From Pseudoneurospora amorphoporcata (taxonomy: Eukaryota; Ascomycota; Sordariomycetes; Sordariales; Sordariaceae), in assembly GCA_033297205.1 (NCBI GenBank), contig MU859158.1, positions 1 through 64,000 on the forward strand: a DNA stretch of 64,000 nt, given 5' to 3'. Position 1 is the stretch's first letter. Each line of letters begins with the position of its first letter. Shown here piece after piece: positions 1-12,366 of this stretch. The notes under the pieces are model-generated. The model had not been told where the DNA came from, did no database searches, and saw only the letters and a program-made list of their open reading frames with translations. The translations under genes and the position numbers were made by a program.

Positions 1-93
1 CTTCCGCTCCTCTCAGCTACAAGTGCATAGTTCACTGTAGCATCCCTATACTAGTACTATCATCATAGGCTAGTTAGGGCATTGCAGCAAACA
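1..93 (+). mobile_element. Right end of a solo-LTR-type repeat, cut by the window start
   Basis: Positions 1-93 match the last part of the repeat at 18527-19178 in the same orientation and the start of the repeat at 521-1187 in the opposite orientation. The end GCAGCAAACA is the expected CA-terminal end of an LTR. The 5' part and the left target duplication lie outside the window, so completeness cannot be judged. The five bases after the end are GTTAA (94-98), which would be the right copy of the target duplication. Confidence 0.75.
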
Positions 94-515
94 GTTAATT
101 ATTATTTAAAATAGTTATAGTTAAGAGTACCCTTTGATAAAGATTTTGGAGGGAGGGAATTTATGATCGAGGGTTAAAAGTTCTAAAAGTTTGAGGCTTT
201 ATTAGGTGATTGTTAGATTTTATAACTATATTACTCTTAGTATACTATATTTTACAGTTGGGCTAGGTTAGTAGGAAAATATTATGTTCTATTGTAATAA
301 ACTTAGGTCTTATAGTAGAAGTTACCTACTAGCCTTGTTATTTTATTGTAATTTTACTACGGATTATAGTAGAAGATTTACCAGCCCTATATTCTGTTAT
401 TAGACGTAAGGTAATGATATTAATAAATAAAGAAGCTGAGCCGTTCTGTCTTCATATCTATCTTATACTATTTTTATATTCTCTTAGGCTTTTTTAATAG
501 AAGTAATAATGAAAT
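94..515. other. AT-rich non-coding spacer between two LTR copies
   Basis: This stretch is strongly AT-rich and TpA-rich, with stops in all frames and no gene signals. A short motif containing ATAGTAGAAG recurs around 313 and 366. It looks like RIP-degraded repeat DNA, but I cannot name the source. Confidence 0.5.
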
Positions 516-520
516 ATTGT

Positions 521-1187
521 TGTTTGCTGCAATGTCCTAACTAGCCTATAATGATAGTACTAGTATAAGGATGCTACAGTGAACTATACACTTGTAGCAG
601 AGTGGAGCGGAAGTGGTGGTACGACAGCAGTGCTGAAGGAAGCAGCGTAGTTGTAGATATAATAGAAGGATGTTGTAAAAGAGGTCTTAGAGAGGACTCT
701 GCTCTTAAGACAGAAGATTACAGTGAACTCTACGCTATGAGAAACAACTATTATAGTAAACTTTACACTATAAGAAAAGACCGTATTGTATTACTTGAGT
801 GTGCTTACTTACATACTTACTTGCTTAAGAAGTAACTAACTGACAGAGAGGCAATACATAAATGCTGAGTGTCTAGAAGCTTCTAGAGTGTAGAAGCTTT
901 CTATAAGTTAGTAGAAGTGCTTATAAGAGTATTATACTATGAAAGGAAAGAGTTGAATCTATGAGCTTCTGTTGCATTCCATAATGACAAATCAATCTAA
1001 GGAGAATGCTAAACAGGTTCGAGAATCCAGAATGCAGTGGTGAAACCTTTGTGTTCTAGTAGATTCTATGAGGACTGAGTTGACTGATTCCGTAACGTAG
1101 AAGAAATAATGTCCTTAGCAATCAGCCTTCTATACTACAAGGTAGTACAAGGTAGTTACAAGGCATAATACTAACTACATGTTAACA
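521..1187 (-). mobile_element. Solo LTR, minus orientation, 5-bp target duplication ATTGT
   Basis: The 667-bp unit begins TGTTTGCTGC and ends CATGTTAACA on the plus strand, so on the minus strand it reads TGTTAAC...GCAAACA with TG/CA ends. ATTGT directly precedes it (516-520) and directly follows it (1188-1192), a 5-bp target-site duplication typical of LTR retrotransposon integration. It aligns end to end with the inverted copy at 18527-19178. No internal retrotransposon coding region adjoins it, so it is a solo LTR left by LTR-LTR recombination. A 77-residue open frame inside it is not a gene. Confidence 0.88.
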
Positions 1188-1192
1188 ATTGT

Positions 1193-2018
1193 AAATATCA
1201 AGAATATTTACTTAGAATAATAATAATTAAAAAAAGTGTAAATCGATAGTATTTAGTATAATTAGGATGACTATAATATAAAAATTTATGTTTAAACCCT
1301 ATTACAATTATAAAATTTAAAGTTTATATTAAAGGTTCTAGATATTGAATTTTCTCTTATCCTTTAGGATAAATAAATAAATATTACTTACTTTCTTATT
1401 CTAATGTATACTAATAAAATTATTAATATGTTATTTATAATGACTTTTAGCTTAGAGTACTTAAATACTTTCGTATATATTGTTCTATACTTTGTTTATT
1501 CTCTAGATAATTGAGCAGGGTTTATAAGAAATAAATTCATTGTAAAGAATTCTGAGGAAGTTAAGTAATTTAGCTATCTTTTAGTATTCGTCTATATATT
1601 TTTAATTAGATATAATGAGTAAAATCTAATAAATTTCCTATTTTTTAAATTTATTATATATAAAGTCCTGAAATTTTATAGTAATTTTAAAAATCTTTTT
1701 AAATTGAATTGATAAAGGGGCCTTCTTCGGACTATTAAAGTTTTTACCTAATAATTATGAAATAAAATAATTTCTCTCGCTCTATTTCTTAGTTTTTATA
1801 ATTATTTTAAATACTCTAGCAAATATATTTAAAATTTCTTTATTTTTAATTTCGATTTCGAATTTATTATTGTTAATATTAATATTACTAGTATTATCTA
1901 CGTTAAATATATTAGAAGAGACTTAGTCCTAATTATTTAAATTATTAGTCTTTTTTTTTAATAGACTACTTATAAGCCTCGTTTTTATTATCGGAATTAT
2001 CTTTGTAGAATTAAATAA
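1193..2018. other. RIP-type AT-rich tract
   Basis: Very AT-rich sequence dense in TpA and TAA/TAG in every frame, with no recognisable gene. It resembles repeat DNA worn down by C-to-T mutation on both strands. The original element is not recognisable by eye. Confidence 0.55.
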
Positions 2019-2768
2019 GAGAAGCGCTACTCGCACGTTGGCAAAACTCTACTTGCACGTAGATTCACATTTTTTTCCCATACATAACCCAAACCCTGGC
2101 GACCTACCATAGTCTCACACTAATCTAAGTCGTACCGTGCCTATTAAGCTCCCAGATTTCAGCCTAGTACACGTTCAAACTCCTGCAGTCGTACTGCACT
2201 AGCTACCTTGGTCTGGGCGCTCAGACCAGCCCAGACTGGACAGTCTAACTCTTGTAATTTTCTAGCACTAGCACTAGTGCCTTGTCGCACTACTTCCTTT
2301 ACCAAACCACTATCGCATACATTACCACATTATAATCCTTTAATCCACTACGTCGCGTATCTAGATATCATCAAGTAAACAAAGCGCCAGCATCTGTCGA
2401 CGGTACAGAATGATCCATTATTTTTCTATGCGTTTCTCCAGCTAATTGCAATGTAGATGACTGATGTAGTGACCCAACCGATGGGCGCATGCGACCATGC
2501 CGCTAAGTGCTCTATAAGATCACTATATAAATGCCCTATAAGAACTAGGTCTAGGTACAAATCTAGGAGTGCGTACGCTGCAGTCTAGAATCTGGGCTTG
2601 GCATAGCATAGCAACCTTGAAAGATTGAAATGCCTAGATGTGCTTAGCGAAATTTATGAAAGAATATATCTGCTATGGCAGACTTCAAGCGAGTTCGGAT
2701 TATGTATAGGAAAAAAATGTAGATCTACGTGCGAGTAGAGTTTTGCTAACGTGCGAGTAGCGCTTCTC
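2019..2768 (-). mobile_element. TIR element copy A (750 bp), GAGAAGCG family
   Basis: Long terminal inverted repeats: the left end starts GAGAAGCGCTACTCGCACGT and the right end is its near-perfect reverse complement, with similarity extending about 70 bp through a CATTTTTTTCC(C/T)ATACATAA stretch. The core matches copies at 5243-5992 and 20117-21011 but in the opposite orientation, so it is marked minus. Flanking 8-mers are TTAAATAA (2011-2018) and TTTAATTA (2769-2776), six of eight matching, consistent with a decayed 8-bp target duplication. There is no transposase reading frame, so this is a non-autonomous (MITE-like) element. Confidence 0.85.
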
Positions 2769-2776
2769 TTTAATTA

Positions 2777-3974
2777 AATTAAAGAATAGAGTAAATCTTT
2801 AAATGTAATTATATTCGCACTTCTATAATAATATTTTAAATAATTAAATACTTCCTATTTAAGGTCGTCATTTAATACAAATATTTATAATTATTTACTG
2901 AATTCAATATTTTATAATATTCTTTCAAATTCCTAATATTTATTTCGTTTAATACGACCGCCGCTAAGTAATTACCCTTCAAAATACCCTACGTTGATAA
3001 TAAATTTATTAATACTAAAACTATAATTATAAATAAATTTATACACGACTATATATATTACTCACCCTTTTTTTTACCTAACTATAAAATTCTAATACTT
3101 TAAACTTTATAGTCAATCTTATATCACTATCTTCCAATCCTCTGCTCCTAAATTTATACTATTATTAGCATTACGGTAAATATATTAGTTCGACTACTTT
3201 TATAAGCCTACTAAGAGTTTTCAATCTTAATTTAATAATAGTTATTTTAATTATTAAAAAGTATTAAATTAACTACTAAAGTCTATCAGCTCCCCATTCC
3301 TCTACCCGCTATTAAATAAAATTAATTTATTATTTAATATAAATAATTTTTAATTCTTAATACTCTAAACTACTTTAATTTTATACTTGTACCACTTTAT
3401 ATAAAGAAGTATATCTCACTCCCATTTCCCTAATATTTATCCGCTAATTCAAATTTTATAATTATACTCTGATAATATTACTAATACTACCCTTCCAATT
3501 ATTAGGATTTATAGTACCATTAGTATTTTATTACATTCTACCTCCTAACTGTTACTCTTTAAAGGTGAAATAAGTAAACCTATCTTTCTTCTATTTTTCT
3601 TGCCTTTTGTAATACTAATACGCCGCGCATCTAAATATATATTAACTATTTTAACATTTTATATAAGTATAACCGCTCTTAGATTTTATAGTTATTAACG
3701 AGTTAATACGCCACGCAGCAGGACATACATCGACTAGTTTGATATTTTATATAAGTATGACCGCTCTCAGATTTTACAATTATTAATAAGTTGATTTGGT
3801 GTTTCGAGGTATTAAAACTTAATATTCTGTAAATTTCGCAACCTAAACTAAGATTAAAGTAAAAATAACTTTATTTACTCTGACTAATTTATAAGCTTTA
3901 AATTGTCGTAATATACTAATAAAATCGTTCGCAAGTTCTATAATACGCCGTCGACGAAAATAAATAATAGTAAT
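2777..3974. other. RIP-type AT-rich tract
   Basis: AT-rich, stop-dense sequence with no gene signals. It contains a diverged two-unit tandem repeat (3617-3792). It is probably an old transposon relic, but no domain is readable. Confidence 0.5.
3617..3792. repeat. Two-unit direct tandem repeat, 88-bp period
   Basis: Unit 1 starts AATACGCCGCGCA at 3617 and unit 2 starts AATACGCCACGCA at 3705. Both continue through a shared block containing ATTTTATATAAGTAT and CCGCTCT(T/C)AGATTTTA. Many differences are transitions, as expected after RIP. Confidence 0.6.
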
Positions 3975-4695
3975 AGTCAAGAAGGTTGGCGAAGCAGTTG
4001 GTCAGCGGCTTAGTAAAGGCGGAGGTTGAAGTAGAGGAGGAGGAGGGGGAGAAGAAGGGAGGACGGGAGTTACTTAGGAATTTCTAGAGCGGATCGCTTG
4101 TGGGACGCTAGCTTAGAATGCCTAGCTGCGTGTCACACGGACATTTGCCCACAGTTTTAGGTTAGGGTTGCCGAGGCTTAGCAGAGCCTTAATGCCTGGC
4201 ATCAGCCTTATGAATGCCCGGCGGCCGTAGGCCGCGAGACTCAAACTCACCTCGGCTGGACTCTCGGCCATCAGCACTGCTTACCCGAACTCCTCCCGAC
4301 GCTACCGGCTAGCGAGCCAAACCCTGGAAGTGCCGAAGACGCTGATGAGGCACCACGAGACGATCCCAATCTCGAGACGATCCCAATCTCCCCAGAAGCA
4401 ACCACAGCCAACCAAACAAGAAGCAAGGCGCACGGATGAAGGACAACGCCAAAAGGAAGATAGATGAAGGCATTTAGGAAGTTCTACATATATGATAGAT
4501 GCCTTGAAGCCTCAGGTGACAAGGCTTGATGCGTACCTCAAGAACGTGCCGATTCCGTTTGGCATAAGAAGGCCTTGAAGCCCAGCCTTCTCCTGAGGTT
4601 GAGAAGATCAACAAGGCCTTCAAGACCAAAGAAGTTTATTAGCTGAATTTGAACTACTGTTCTAAGCCCTGATCACAGCCCTTGTCACACTGCGA
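3975..4695. repeat. GC-rich island inside the RIP zone, probable transposon relic
   Basis: Base composition jumps abruptly to GC-rich at about 3975 and back to AT-rich at about 4695. The island holds a purine-rich GAGGAGGAGG stretch, a 17-bp tandem duplication (4357-4373 and 4374-4390) and an open frame of roughly 85 codons ending near 4440 whose product I do not recognise. Further downstream the frames are broken by stops. It looks like a fragment of an element, or of a former gene, that was too short or too single-copy to be mutated. Confidence 0.4.
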
Positions 4696-5234
4696 GAGCT
4701 AGTAACTTAAATAGATTTTTATAATTATATTATATTTGCCTATACTTTGCCTTTTTAGACTAATTTATTTCTCTTAACTAGAATATATTTACTATAAAAA
4801 ATTAATTTGTATATGATAAAATTTTAGTATTAAGCCTCTTTTAAAATAAAAAGTTCTATTTCTTATAATATACTTAATTATTTCAAGAATATATCTTAAA
4901 TAATAAAATCCTCTCTTTAAATGCTAGACTATTTTATTTTTAAGAGGAAGGTAAAATTAATTTTTTAATTAAAATCCTCCTATTTGATACCAAATAATTT
5001 AATTTATATAATAAATCTTTTTTTATAGTTATACTCTTGTCGAAATCAAGCTCTTCGACGCTAAATTATTATATAAAAAGATTAGTTAGTAGATAATATG
5101 AATTCTTTTATAGAAAATGATTTGATAATAGAAAATAGATTAATATGTAGAGAAGATATAGTAAGCAAACTAATCTAATAACGAGAAGGAAAACGTAGCT
5201 GTACAATTATTCCCAATTTAAATAATATTGATAT
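4696..5234. other. RIP-type AT-rich tract
   Basis: AT-rich, stop-dense sequence between the GC-rich island and TIR element copy B. No coding or RNA signal seen. Confidence 0.5.
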
Positions 5235-5242
5235 TAAAATAT

Positions 5243-5992
5243 GAGAAGCGCTACTCGCACGTTGGCAAAACTCTACTCGCACGTGGATCCACATTTTTTT
5301 CCCATACATAACCCGAACCTGCTCGAAGTCTGCTATAGTAGATGTATTCTTTCATAAATTTCGCTAAGCACATCTGAGCATTTTAATCTTTCAAGGTTGC
5401 TATGCTATACCAAGCTCAGATTCTAGACTGCAGCGTACGCACTCCTAAATTTGTATCCAGACCTAGTTCTTACAGAGCATTTATATAGCGGTCTTATAGG
5501 GCACTTAGCAGCACGGTCGCATGCGCCCGTCGGCTAGGTCACTATATCAGTCATCTACATCGCAATTAGCTAGGGAAACGTACAGAAAAATGATAGATTA
5601 TTCTGTACTATCGACAGATGCTAGCGCTTTGTTTACTTAATAATATCTAATAATGCGCGACGTAGTGGATTGAAGGATTACAATGTGGTGATATATGCGA
5701 TAGTAGTTTGGTAAAGGAAGTAGTGCGACAAGGCACTAGTGCTAGTGCTAGAAAATCATGAGTTAGACTGCCCAGTCTGGGCTGGTCTGGGCGCTCAGAC
5801 CAGGGTGGCCAGTGCAGTACGACTGCAGGAGTTTGAACGTGTACTGGGCTAAAATCTGAGAGCTTGGCAGGCACAGTACAACTTAGATAGGTGTGGGACT
5901 ATAGCAGGTCGCCAGGGTTCAGGTTATGTATAGGAAAAAAATGTGGATCCACGTGCGAGTAGAGTTTTGCCAACGTGCGAGTAGCGCTTCTC
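5243..5992 (+). mobile_element. TIR element copy B (750 bp) with perfect 8-bp target duplication
   Basis: Starts GAGAAGCGCTACTCGCACGT and ends with the reverse complement ...AGCGCTTCTC. The inverted repeats run about 70 bp. TAAAATAT flanks it on both sides (5235-5242 and 5993-6000). Within each inverted repeat the 12-mer CTACTCGCACGT occurs twice about 24 bp apart. It has the same length as copy A and the same orientation as copy C. It contains no transposase; a 75-codon frame on the minus strand is incidental. An 8-bp duplication is typical of hAT-superfamily transposition. Confidence 0.9.
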
Positions 5993-6279
5993 TAAAATAT
6001 TTGTATTTAATTGACTTTTTATACTAAATTTCTCTACTATGTTAATGACAAATTTTTACAGTTTATAAAGTTCTATTAAAACTGATCTATAGATAAGTTT
6101 TATACTAAAATCTTTCGTAATTGTAAAATCATACCCAAGCTCATTTTCTACAGGTCAGGTGGCGCGCTATGGTACCCTGATGGCCCGTACTAAGTTTGCG
6201 TCCGTTCACTCAACCTATCGATTGATTTGCGATTTGACGTCACATCCTCTCGACTTCAACATCCATTTTACGCCATATC

Positions 6280-6741
6280 ATGTCGAACCAAGAGCTTATC
6301 CACGCCTATCGACATCTTCTACGGTGGTCGTTGAGGGCCGTGCAGTTCTCCAAGCCGTCGCGCTTTGTGGTTCGAGACACCCTTCGTGCTGCTTTCCGCG
6401 ACGAGAATGGCACTTTTGAACCCTCAAGGATCAAGTCAACGCTGTGGTTTCTCGAATCCGCCGCGACATATGTCGGGGTGGAGCACAAAATCATCAAAAA
6501 TATGGCCTACGTTAGGCATATGCAGCAAAAAAACATCGGGCCGTGGAGGATCAAGGCGCAGACACTTGCCAAGTCCCAGCAGTAAGTCAAATGGAAGAGG
6601 CGAAGAGGTTACAGTGTAGACGCTGAAGAGAAGGAACCCAACAGGAGAGCGCTCAAGGATCCAGTGCATGAAAAGGAGTACGAGCATTTTGACAAGACAA
6701 TCGCCATGTTGAACGATACGATGAACTTGTGTTTACGGTGA
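6280..6741 (+). CDS. Small LYR-like (DUF1763-type) mitochondrial protein, 132 aa
   Basis: Two exons, 6280-6581 and 6645-6741, joined across a 63-bp intron with donor GTAAGTC and acceptor AACAG. Splicing restores the frame, replaces a premature stop and adds a charged tail ending MNLCLR. The first 45 residues (HAYRHLLR...F...R..LR.AFR) follow the LYR/complex1 spacing of a tyrosine-arginine motif, a phenylalanine and a downstream arginine pair. LYR proteins act in mitochondria in Fe-S delivery or complex assembly. The whole protein resembles the fungal DUF1763 family as I remember it; the exact role is unknown. The start ATG is the first in frame and no in-frame ATG lies closer to the LYR block. 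It is the first intact gene after the repeat zone. Confidence 0.78.
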
Positions 6742-9700
6742 ATAAGAGTCCGAAAGTCCGGGCAAACCGTGGTCAGGGGCATTTCGAAGCCGACATCAAT
6801 GCCGGTATTTTGGATGCGGTGTTTGGCATGTCCCCTTCAAGCAGAACCAAGGGCGGAAAAAAGGAGGCGATCACAAGGGCCAAACCTGAGTCAGACGAGT
6901 CGACTCCAATTGTCGTGATTACTCCACAAATTGGAGACACTTTGCACACCGTCGGACCTTTCCCCAGGTTTCTCCGCCTTTGGTTCTTGATGACAGTGGT
7001 GCAGTGGTTTGCGGTCTGCCATTATCAGGACGGCAGCTATGTACCACGACGAGGCCGAAGGGGACGCCGGCGATGCGCACAATGCTCTTCCAGGTAAATT
7101 GTTTCTTTGACTTCGGATGATGGTGGACTGCGAGGTCGTTAACCAAAGGAAGGGCAACAAGAAGAGCATTGTCATCCCTTTGGGGGAACATATGCGCGAA
7201 GCAGGGTTGTAGGAAGCTCACACGACTGTACGGCATACCTATAGTCTAATATGTACTGCTTGGTTTGTTAGTTAGCTCGAGACCTCTGAGTAACCTTCCT
7301 AGGCGCTTACATATGTAATTGATCCCTTTCTTTCTATAACAAACGCGCGATCTTACTCTTTATATACCATTCTGAATTGTGTTAATGCTTTTTCAATTCG
7401 TACTTGGCTATTGCGTTTTGTCTTTGTAAGGTTTGCGATAGTTTGGGCTGGATCTTGTCCAGTATGCTAGGAGTACCCAGCTAACAAACAAATCAGCATT
7501 TAATTGTATAATAGACATAAGGGTCAAAAATAGCTAACAACGGGATCAACTTGTGTGTGTTGCATGCGGGAAGCCGCTACGAAAGCTCATGTTGCTTCCC
7601 CGCCATCCAATGTCACCGTGTGGCGCGGTTCCTGTTCTAGGCGGGTTTTGCCTCGGGACTGCTAATGGTAGCCAAGATATGACAACCTTTAAAGCTTGGG
7701 ATTGGTTTGTGAAAATAGACTCCTTTTCTGAAAAGGTGTACAGCAACATGTCCATTTCTGATGGTTAGTAGCAGCAAAGAGGAAACACGGAAAGGGCCCC
7801 TTCTGTTCCATTTATATAACGAACCACGATCGGACGTCGGTGGTGAGATAACATGGATGCGCTTGTCCCTGTTTCAGGCAAGCGGTGCTGCATCAGTGAC
7901 GGTATGACGTTAGCTGGGGATGGAGACTTGAGGCCGATCGCCTTTACGATGGTTTGACAGGGGCATTGCTCTGAAAGCACTGGAGATCTCCCAGAGCGAG
8001 GGGAATTGACAGCGGCTGCTCTTCATACTGAAATGGGCTTTCGCCGATGGAATGTAAATGTGAAATGAGAAGCCCTTTGAAGCTATCGGGATCATGTCCC
8101 AACAAGAAGCAGCCTAACGAGCCTGCTATGGCGACTCTGGAGTAGGTATTCGGATAAGGCGAATGATTGTGTGGGGCTATAGAGATTCAGAGACAATCCT
8201 AACAGCCAAGTACTCGAAGCTTAGCATCGTCGTCGCTCGCGCAGACACCACCAAATGCATTCCCCAAACGCTCTTCGAAATATTAACGACAACATCGCCA
8301 AATAAGCCTTTTCCTGAGCGCTGATTTCACATTCACACGCGGGGGCCTCTTACCGGCGCCACGGAACTAACCCTAGCTAACCTAGGCGTCTTACACACTT
8401 TCGCCCAGCATTGTCTCCACACGGTCACCTTATCCCAGCACATAGTCGCCCTAGCGGGCTCGGCCAGATGGGTCACATCGGTCACATTCTGGGAAAAAAA
8501 AAAGTTTGAAGCGGTTCAAGCGGTATGTTGAGGTAACCCCGCGCCAATTGCGGTGCATACGAGAGCTTCACCTCGAATTTCGGTCCTCAGCCAACTCAGT
8601 TCTCGTCAGAATCGATGACAGCTTCTTGGGCATTGAAGGAAGGAAAGAACTGGCAGCATGGGAATCATCCGTCATTATAGTGGAGTTCTCATCGTTATCG
8701 TGACTTTTGTTTCCACTGAGACTCAAGCCGAGAAATGGTCCAACGGGAAAGCACGACCGAGGACTACCGGACCCGGACCCAGCAAGCGGTTACGATGCGT
8801 GGAGGCACCTACCCGTAAGCTCCATTTCCCGTAGTATTCATCGTGACTCCGACTGGGCCCGGTCTCGAGTTCCGTCTCTGCAACAACATCCAACTCCAAC
8901 TTTTGCACACTCCGAGTCCCGCTATACTGTAGACTCGTGCCGTCACAAGCCACCACCAGTTCCAACACCAATCAAGCAGTGACGAAACAGTGCATTGCTA
9001 ACACCCTCAACGCTGCATTCACCGTTGAACCCCGCAACCAACTCGGGCAAGCATCAAGCCCTCACACGACCTCAATTGCACTGCATTGCACCCCGAGTCT
9101 GTCACGGTCGAAGCCTACCCAGTCACCTCGAGCTCAATCTCTCCAGCTTCTTGTGTCCCAGTCACACAACGTCAACTAGCTACCCTTCAACTTCCCACTC
9201 GACGGGAAGTACCTTACGATAAGCAAACCGGCATCGCCTGCCGTCTGTAGCCTCTCGCCTGTCGCCGTCCATCGGTCAATTGTCGTTCGACTAGGGAATA
9301 GGGTCACCCTCGGCACCAACCAATCCATCCCTATACCCCTTCCCCTCTTCTCAGGCCCCTGGCCTTTGAATCCGGCCTTAAGCTTGTACACTCGCCCTTT
9401 TCTCGACCCGTTCCACCATCAGCAAAGGCTCAATTACTACACGGAACCACCCATTGAGAGCGGTATCGGGAGAGAAACACCGTTTTCTCACCAGACCGAG
9501 AAGCACGCGCGGGGTGGGGTGTCTTTAACGGACCTTCGTCAGCCGGCATCAAGGCCTTTCTCAACCGTGCCCAGGACTTTGGTCTCGATCGACGAGACCA
9601 CTGTCTAGCCGGACGGGCTCTCCTGACCAAATCCCCGACAAGAGGGAAGTCCGTTTTGCAAATCACATACGAGATTAGAGCTACGACAAGGGGCGACTTT

Positions 9701-9840
9701 CGCGCGCCAAGAGATAACCAACAAGTATGCGCGCGACAGCAACCCTCCAAAGTGCCAATAACGCCCTTCTCGACGACAGCAGTATATCGAACAATGGCCC
9801 GGCCGCTGGCCACCGTCACCTTGCACCAGCGTTTCCAATC
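6742..9840. other. Gene-poor interval, about 3.1 kb
   Basis: Ordinary base composition, not RIP-like. Open frames are short and unsupported; the longest at 6729-7097 overlaps the end of the preceding gene and has no recognisable motif. The last 700 bp before the carrier gene are CT/CA-rich on the plus strand, which fits promoter and 5' leader sequence. Confidence 0.45.
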
Positions 9841-11224
9841 ATGTCTCAGAAAGACAACAGCCAGGAGAGTACCACATCCCTAAAAGGGAGCTCCAGAGAT
9901 GAGTCAAATGGGAGCACCAGCACCACCACGAGCAGCCTCACGAACGCCGGTCCTAGCAGCGATGGGCAGTTCTGGAACAGCACACAACGGCTGGCCAAAA
10001 AGTACCGTACCGAGGTTGCCGCTTCGGCATCGAGCGTGCTCTCCACCATGTCCACGTTCCCCCTTGATAGCGTCAAGACACGGATGCAGACGTACAAATA
10101 TGCCGGCTTTGTCGACTGTGTAAAACAGACATATCATACTGAGAAGCTCAGGGGATTCTTTCGAGGTAGGTTATTGTGCCTTTCCCGGCACCTTGCCCGG
10201 GGTTAATGTGCCAATGTCCTGACTTTTGCCATGAATGACTTAGGCGTCACGGCCCCGATGCTCAGCATAACTGCGGTGCGAACTGTGTCATTTTCCATCT
10301 ATCAGCGCTCAAAATACGCATATAGTGACTGGGTCAAACGTAACTTTGGCTTTGATGTCATGAGCCACGTCGCCTCCCACGGGTCGTTGCCCAATTTCTG
10401 GACTGTCGCTACCTTTGGCGCCGCTGGCGCAACCGCCGGATCATGCATAACTTTAATAGCTTGTAAGTCCCTGTCAAAACTCAGAGAAACTCCTTTGGCA
10501 GTGTCCTTGAAAGCGACTGCTAATGCTCCGCTTGTGAAAATGCTCCAGGTCCATTCGAGTTGACCAAGCTCAGTGCGCAAGTCTCAGTCCTCATGGCGGA
10601 CGAGAAGAATTGCCTAAAACCGGGCAGCCATGCCATTGCCGCGAGTTACCAAAACAAGGGAACTTTGAAGACAATGGGAAACATTGTGAAGCACCGAGGA
10701 CTAGGCGGTCTCTACACAGGTTTCGGCTTGCATTTGAGTGAGTAAATCTCTGCAATGTTGTACTTCTGGAAAATACTGACTAGGCCGGATGTAATAGCCC
10801 GAGATACCCTCGGTACTGCCATGTACTTCATCACCTACGAAAGCAGCAAACAGTTGCTTACTACTTTTGGCGGGGATGGTAGCCATAACAACCCTTTCGC
10901 AGTGCTGATCGCGGGTGGCATGTGCGGAATAGTCTCTTGGGCGCTAATCTGTAAGCTGAGGTTCCGGATTATCATCATGCTCAAGTGAAACTAACAGTGG
11001 AACTTTGTCTAGACCCCGTCGATTCAGCGAAGAGCATTTATCAGCGCAATTCGCTCATGTATACAAAGGGTGAAAAGGTCGAGCCGGTCAAAATCCGCTT
11101 CTTCCAGCGCAACATGTATCGCGGTCTTGGCGTATCAATGGCTCGGTCTTGTGCGGTTAATGCTGTCTTCTTCTCGTCATTCGAATTCTTGAAGAAGCGC
11201 ATTAAGGCCATGGACGACCACTAA
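9841..11224 (+). CDS. Mitochondrial carrier (SLC25) family protein, 365 aa
   Basis: Five exons: 9841-10165, 10244-10462, 10549-10737, 10798-10950, 11013-11224. All introns are GT-AG and 60-86 bp; exon 3 to 4 uses a CTGAC branch site. The product has the three-fold carrier architecture. Signature motifs are PLDSVKTRMQ in repeat 1, CPFELTK in repeat 2 and YPVDSAK in repeat 3, each fitting P-x-[DE]-x-x-[KR]. Repeat 1 is followed by GFFRG; repeat 2 by GGLYTGF and TRDTLGTAMYF. Such proteins exchange solutes across the inner mitochondrial membrane; the substrate cannot be read from sequence. The N-terminal 45 residues are serine/threonine-rich and precede the carrier fold. An in-frame ATG at 9727 would add 38 residues; I chose 9841 because the extra segment is low in family similarity, but either is possible. 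Confidence 0.88.
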
Positions 11225-12366
11225 CATCACCACTACACATCCCAAAAACGAACGGCTACCATCGGCGAATGGTATCTGTCGAATCTTGTGTAACAACACC
11301 CATTAGAGGTGCATGTTGCTGGGTATGGGTTACGACAGTCGATACCCCGAGGAGTTGGGAAACCAAGCATTATTCAATTTCACAGTGTATACGGGGATAT
11401 CTGCCAGGGTAAGACATACATATGATGTCTACATATGGGCATTGCGGAACGAGGTCGCATACAGCAGGTACGCAAGCTGTGTCTTGCGAGGGAGAACATC
11501 TCGGTTGATCTCCATTGATAAGGAGGTTCGTATTTCTTAGGTTCATCTGAACGGGTTTGTTTATCTAAGTGGAAGGGCATAGTGGGTGCATATGACAGCG
11601 GCAAGCTTGTCTGGAACGGCGTTTTTTGTTTGTTTTGGTTTTGGTTGAAGCAAAGTGCTCTGGGGTATCTCCCACTCAGAAGACCCGGGACGGGTGTGTT
11701 ATTGATCGGCTCTGTTCATGAAGCAGACGTTAGGGGAAGGATCTTGGACTATCTCAGCAAGTGCAGTGAGAACAATCAAAGAACAAAACAACATCCGCGC
11801 TCTGACTGGGTGTAATCATTTTGTCTCTCTATTAGTACGATGTCGCAGTGCTACGAACTTCACGTCGTTGATACAGCTGATAAAAAAGCTAAGCCTGGGG
11901 CTAGAAATCTCTCGCCTTGGCAACTTTGGGTTTGTCCAGAGGGCCCGTGCTTGGGCTAGAAATTTGGCGCTCTCACGCTTCAGCGCGGCAAGGTTCAACC
12001 TTATCACATTCACTGTACAAATAGTTGACGCTATATAGTCCAGCAAAATGAAAAAGCCCGTGGTAGAAATCCAACCGTATCTCTTGTCTCGCGAACCCGA
12101 GCAGAAAGAAAGCCGGCATACATCGGTATGGTTCCTTGTCTTGAACTCGTATCCGTGGCAGACAGGTAGATGGTTGACGTTGTTATGCGCCTAACAAACC
12201 CTAACCCTTGTCATTACACAATTTTTCACTCCCTTCTTGGTGAACTTACACTCGCTTCACCTTCCCGTTCAACCTTACTTCATCCTTTTGTTTTCGGGGC
12301 AAATTAATCAGCCCTCAGTTGCCGCCGCCACAACAACGACACAGCAACGGGCACTTTTTGACAATA
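11225..12366. other. Intergenic region between carrier and rix7
   Basis: No supported gene. It contains the 3' end of the carrier transcript and the leader of rix7. The leader just before the rix7 ATG includes a GCC-rich and ACA-rich stretch (12320-12350). Confidence 0.4.

Noticed and set aside
602..835. 77-codon frame near the window start
   Set aside because: It lies wholly inside the solo LTR 521-1187 and the inverted copy at 18527-19178 does not keep it open.
6729..7097. 122-codon frame after the LYR-like gene
   Set aside because: It overlaps the last codons of that gene in another frame, starts with a non-ATG or weak start and shows no motif.
9727..9840. In-frame upstream ATG for the mitochondrial carrier
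   Set aside because: Adds 38 residues without carrier similarity. Not excluded, but the ATG at 9841 is the simpler start.
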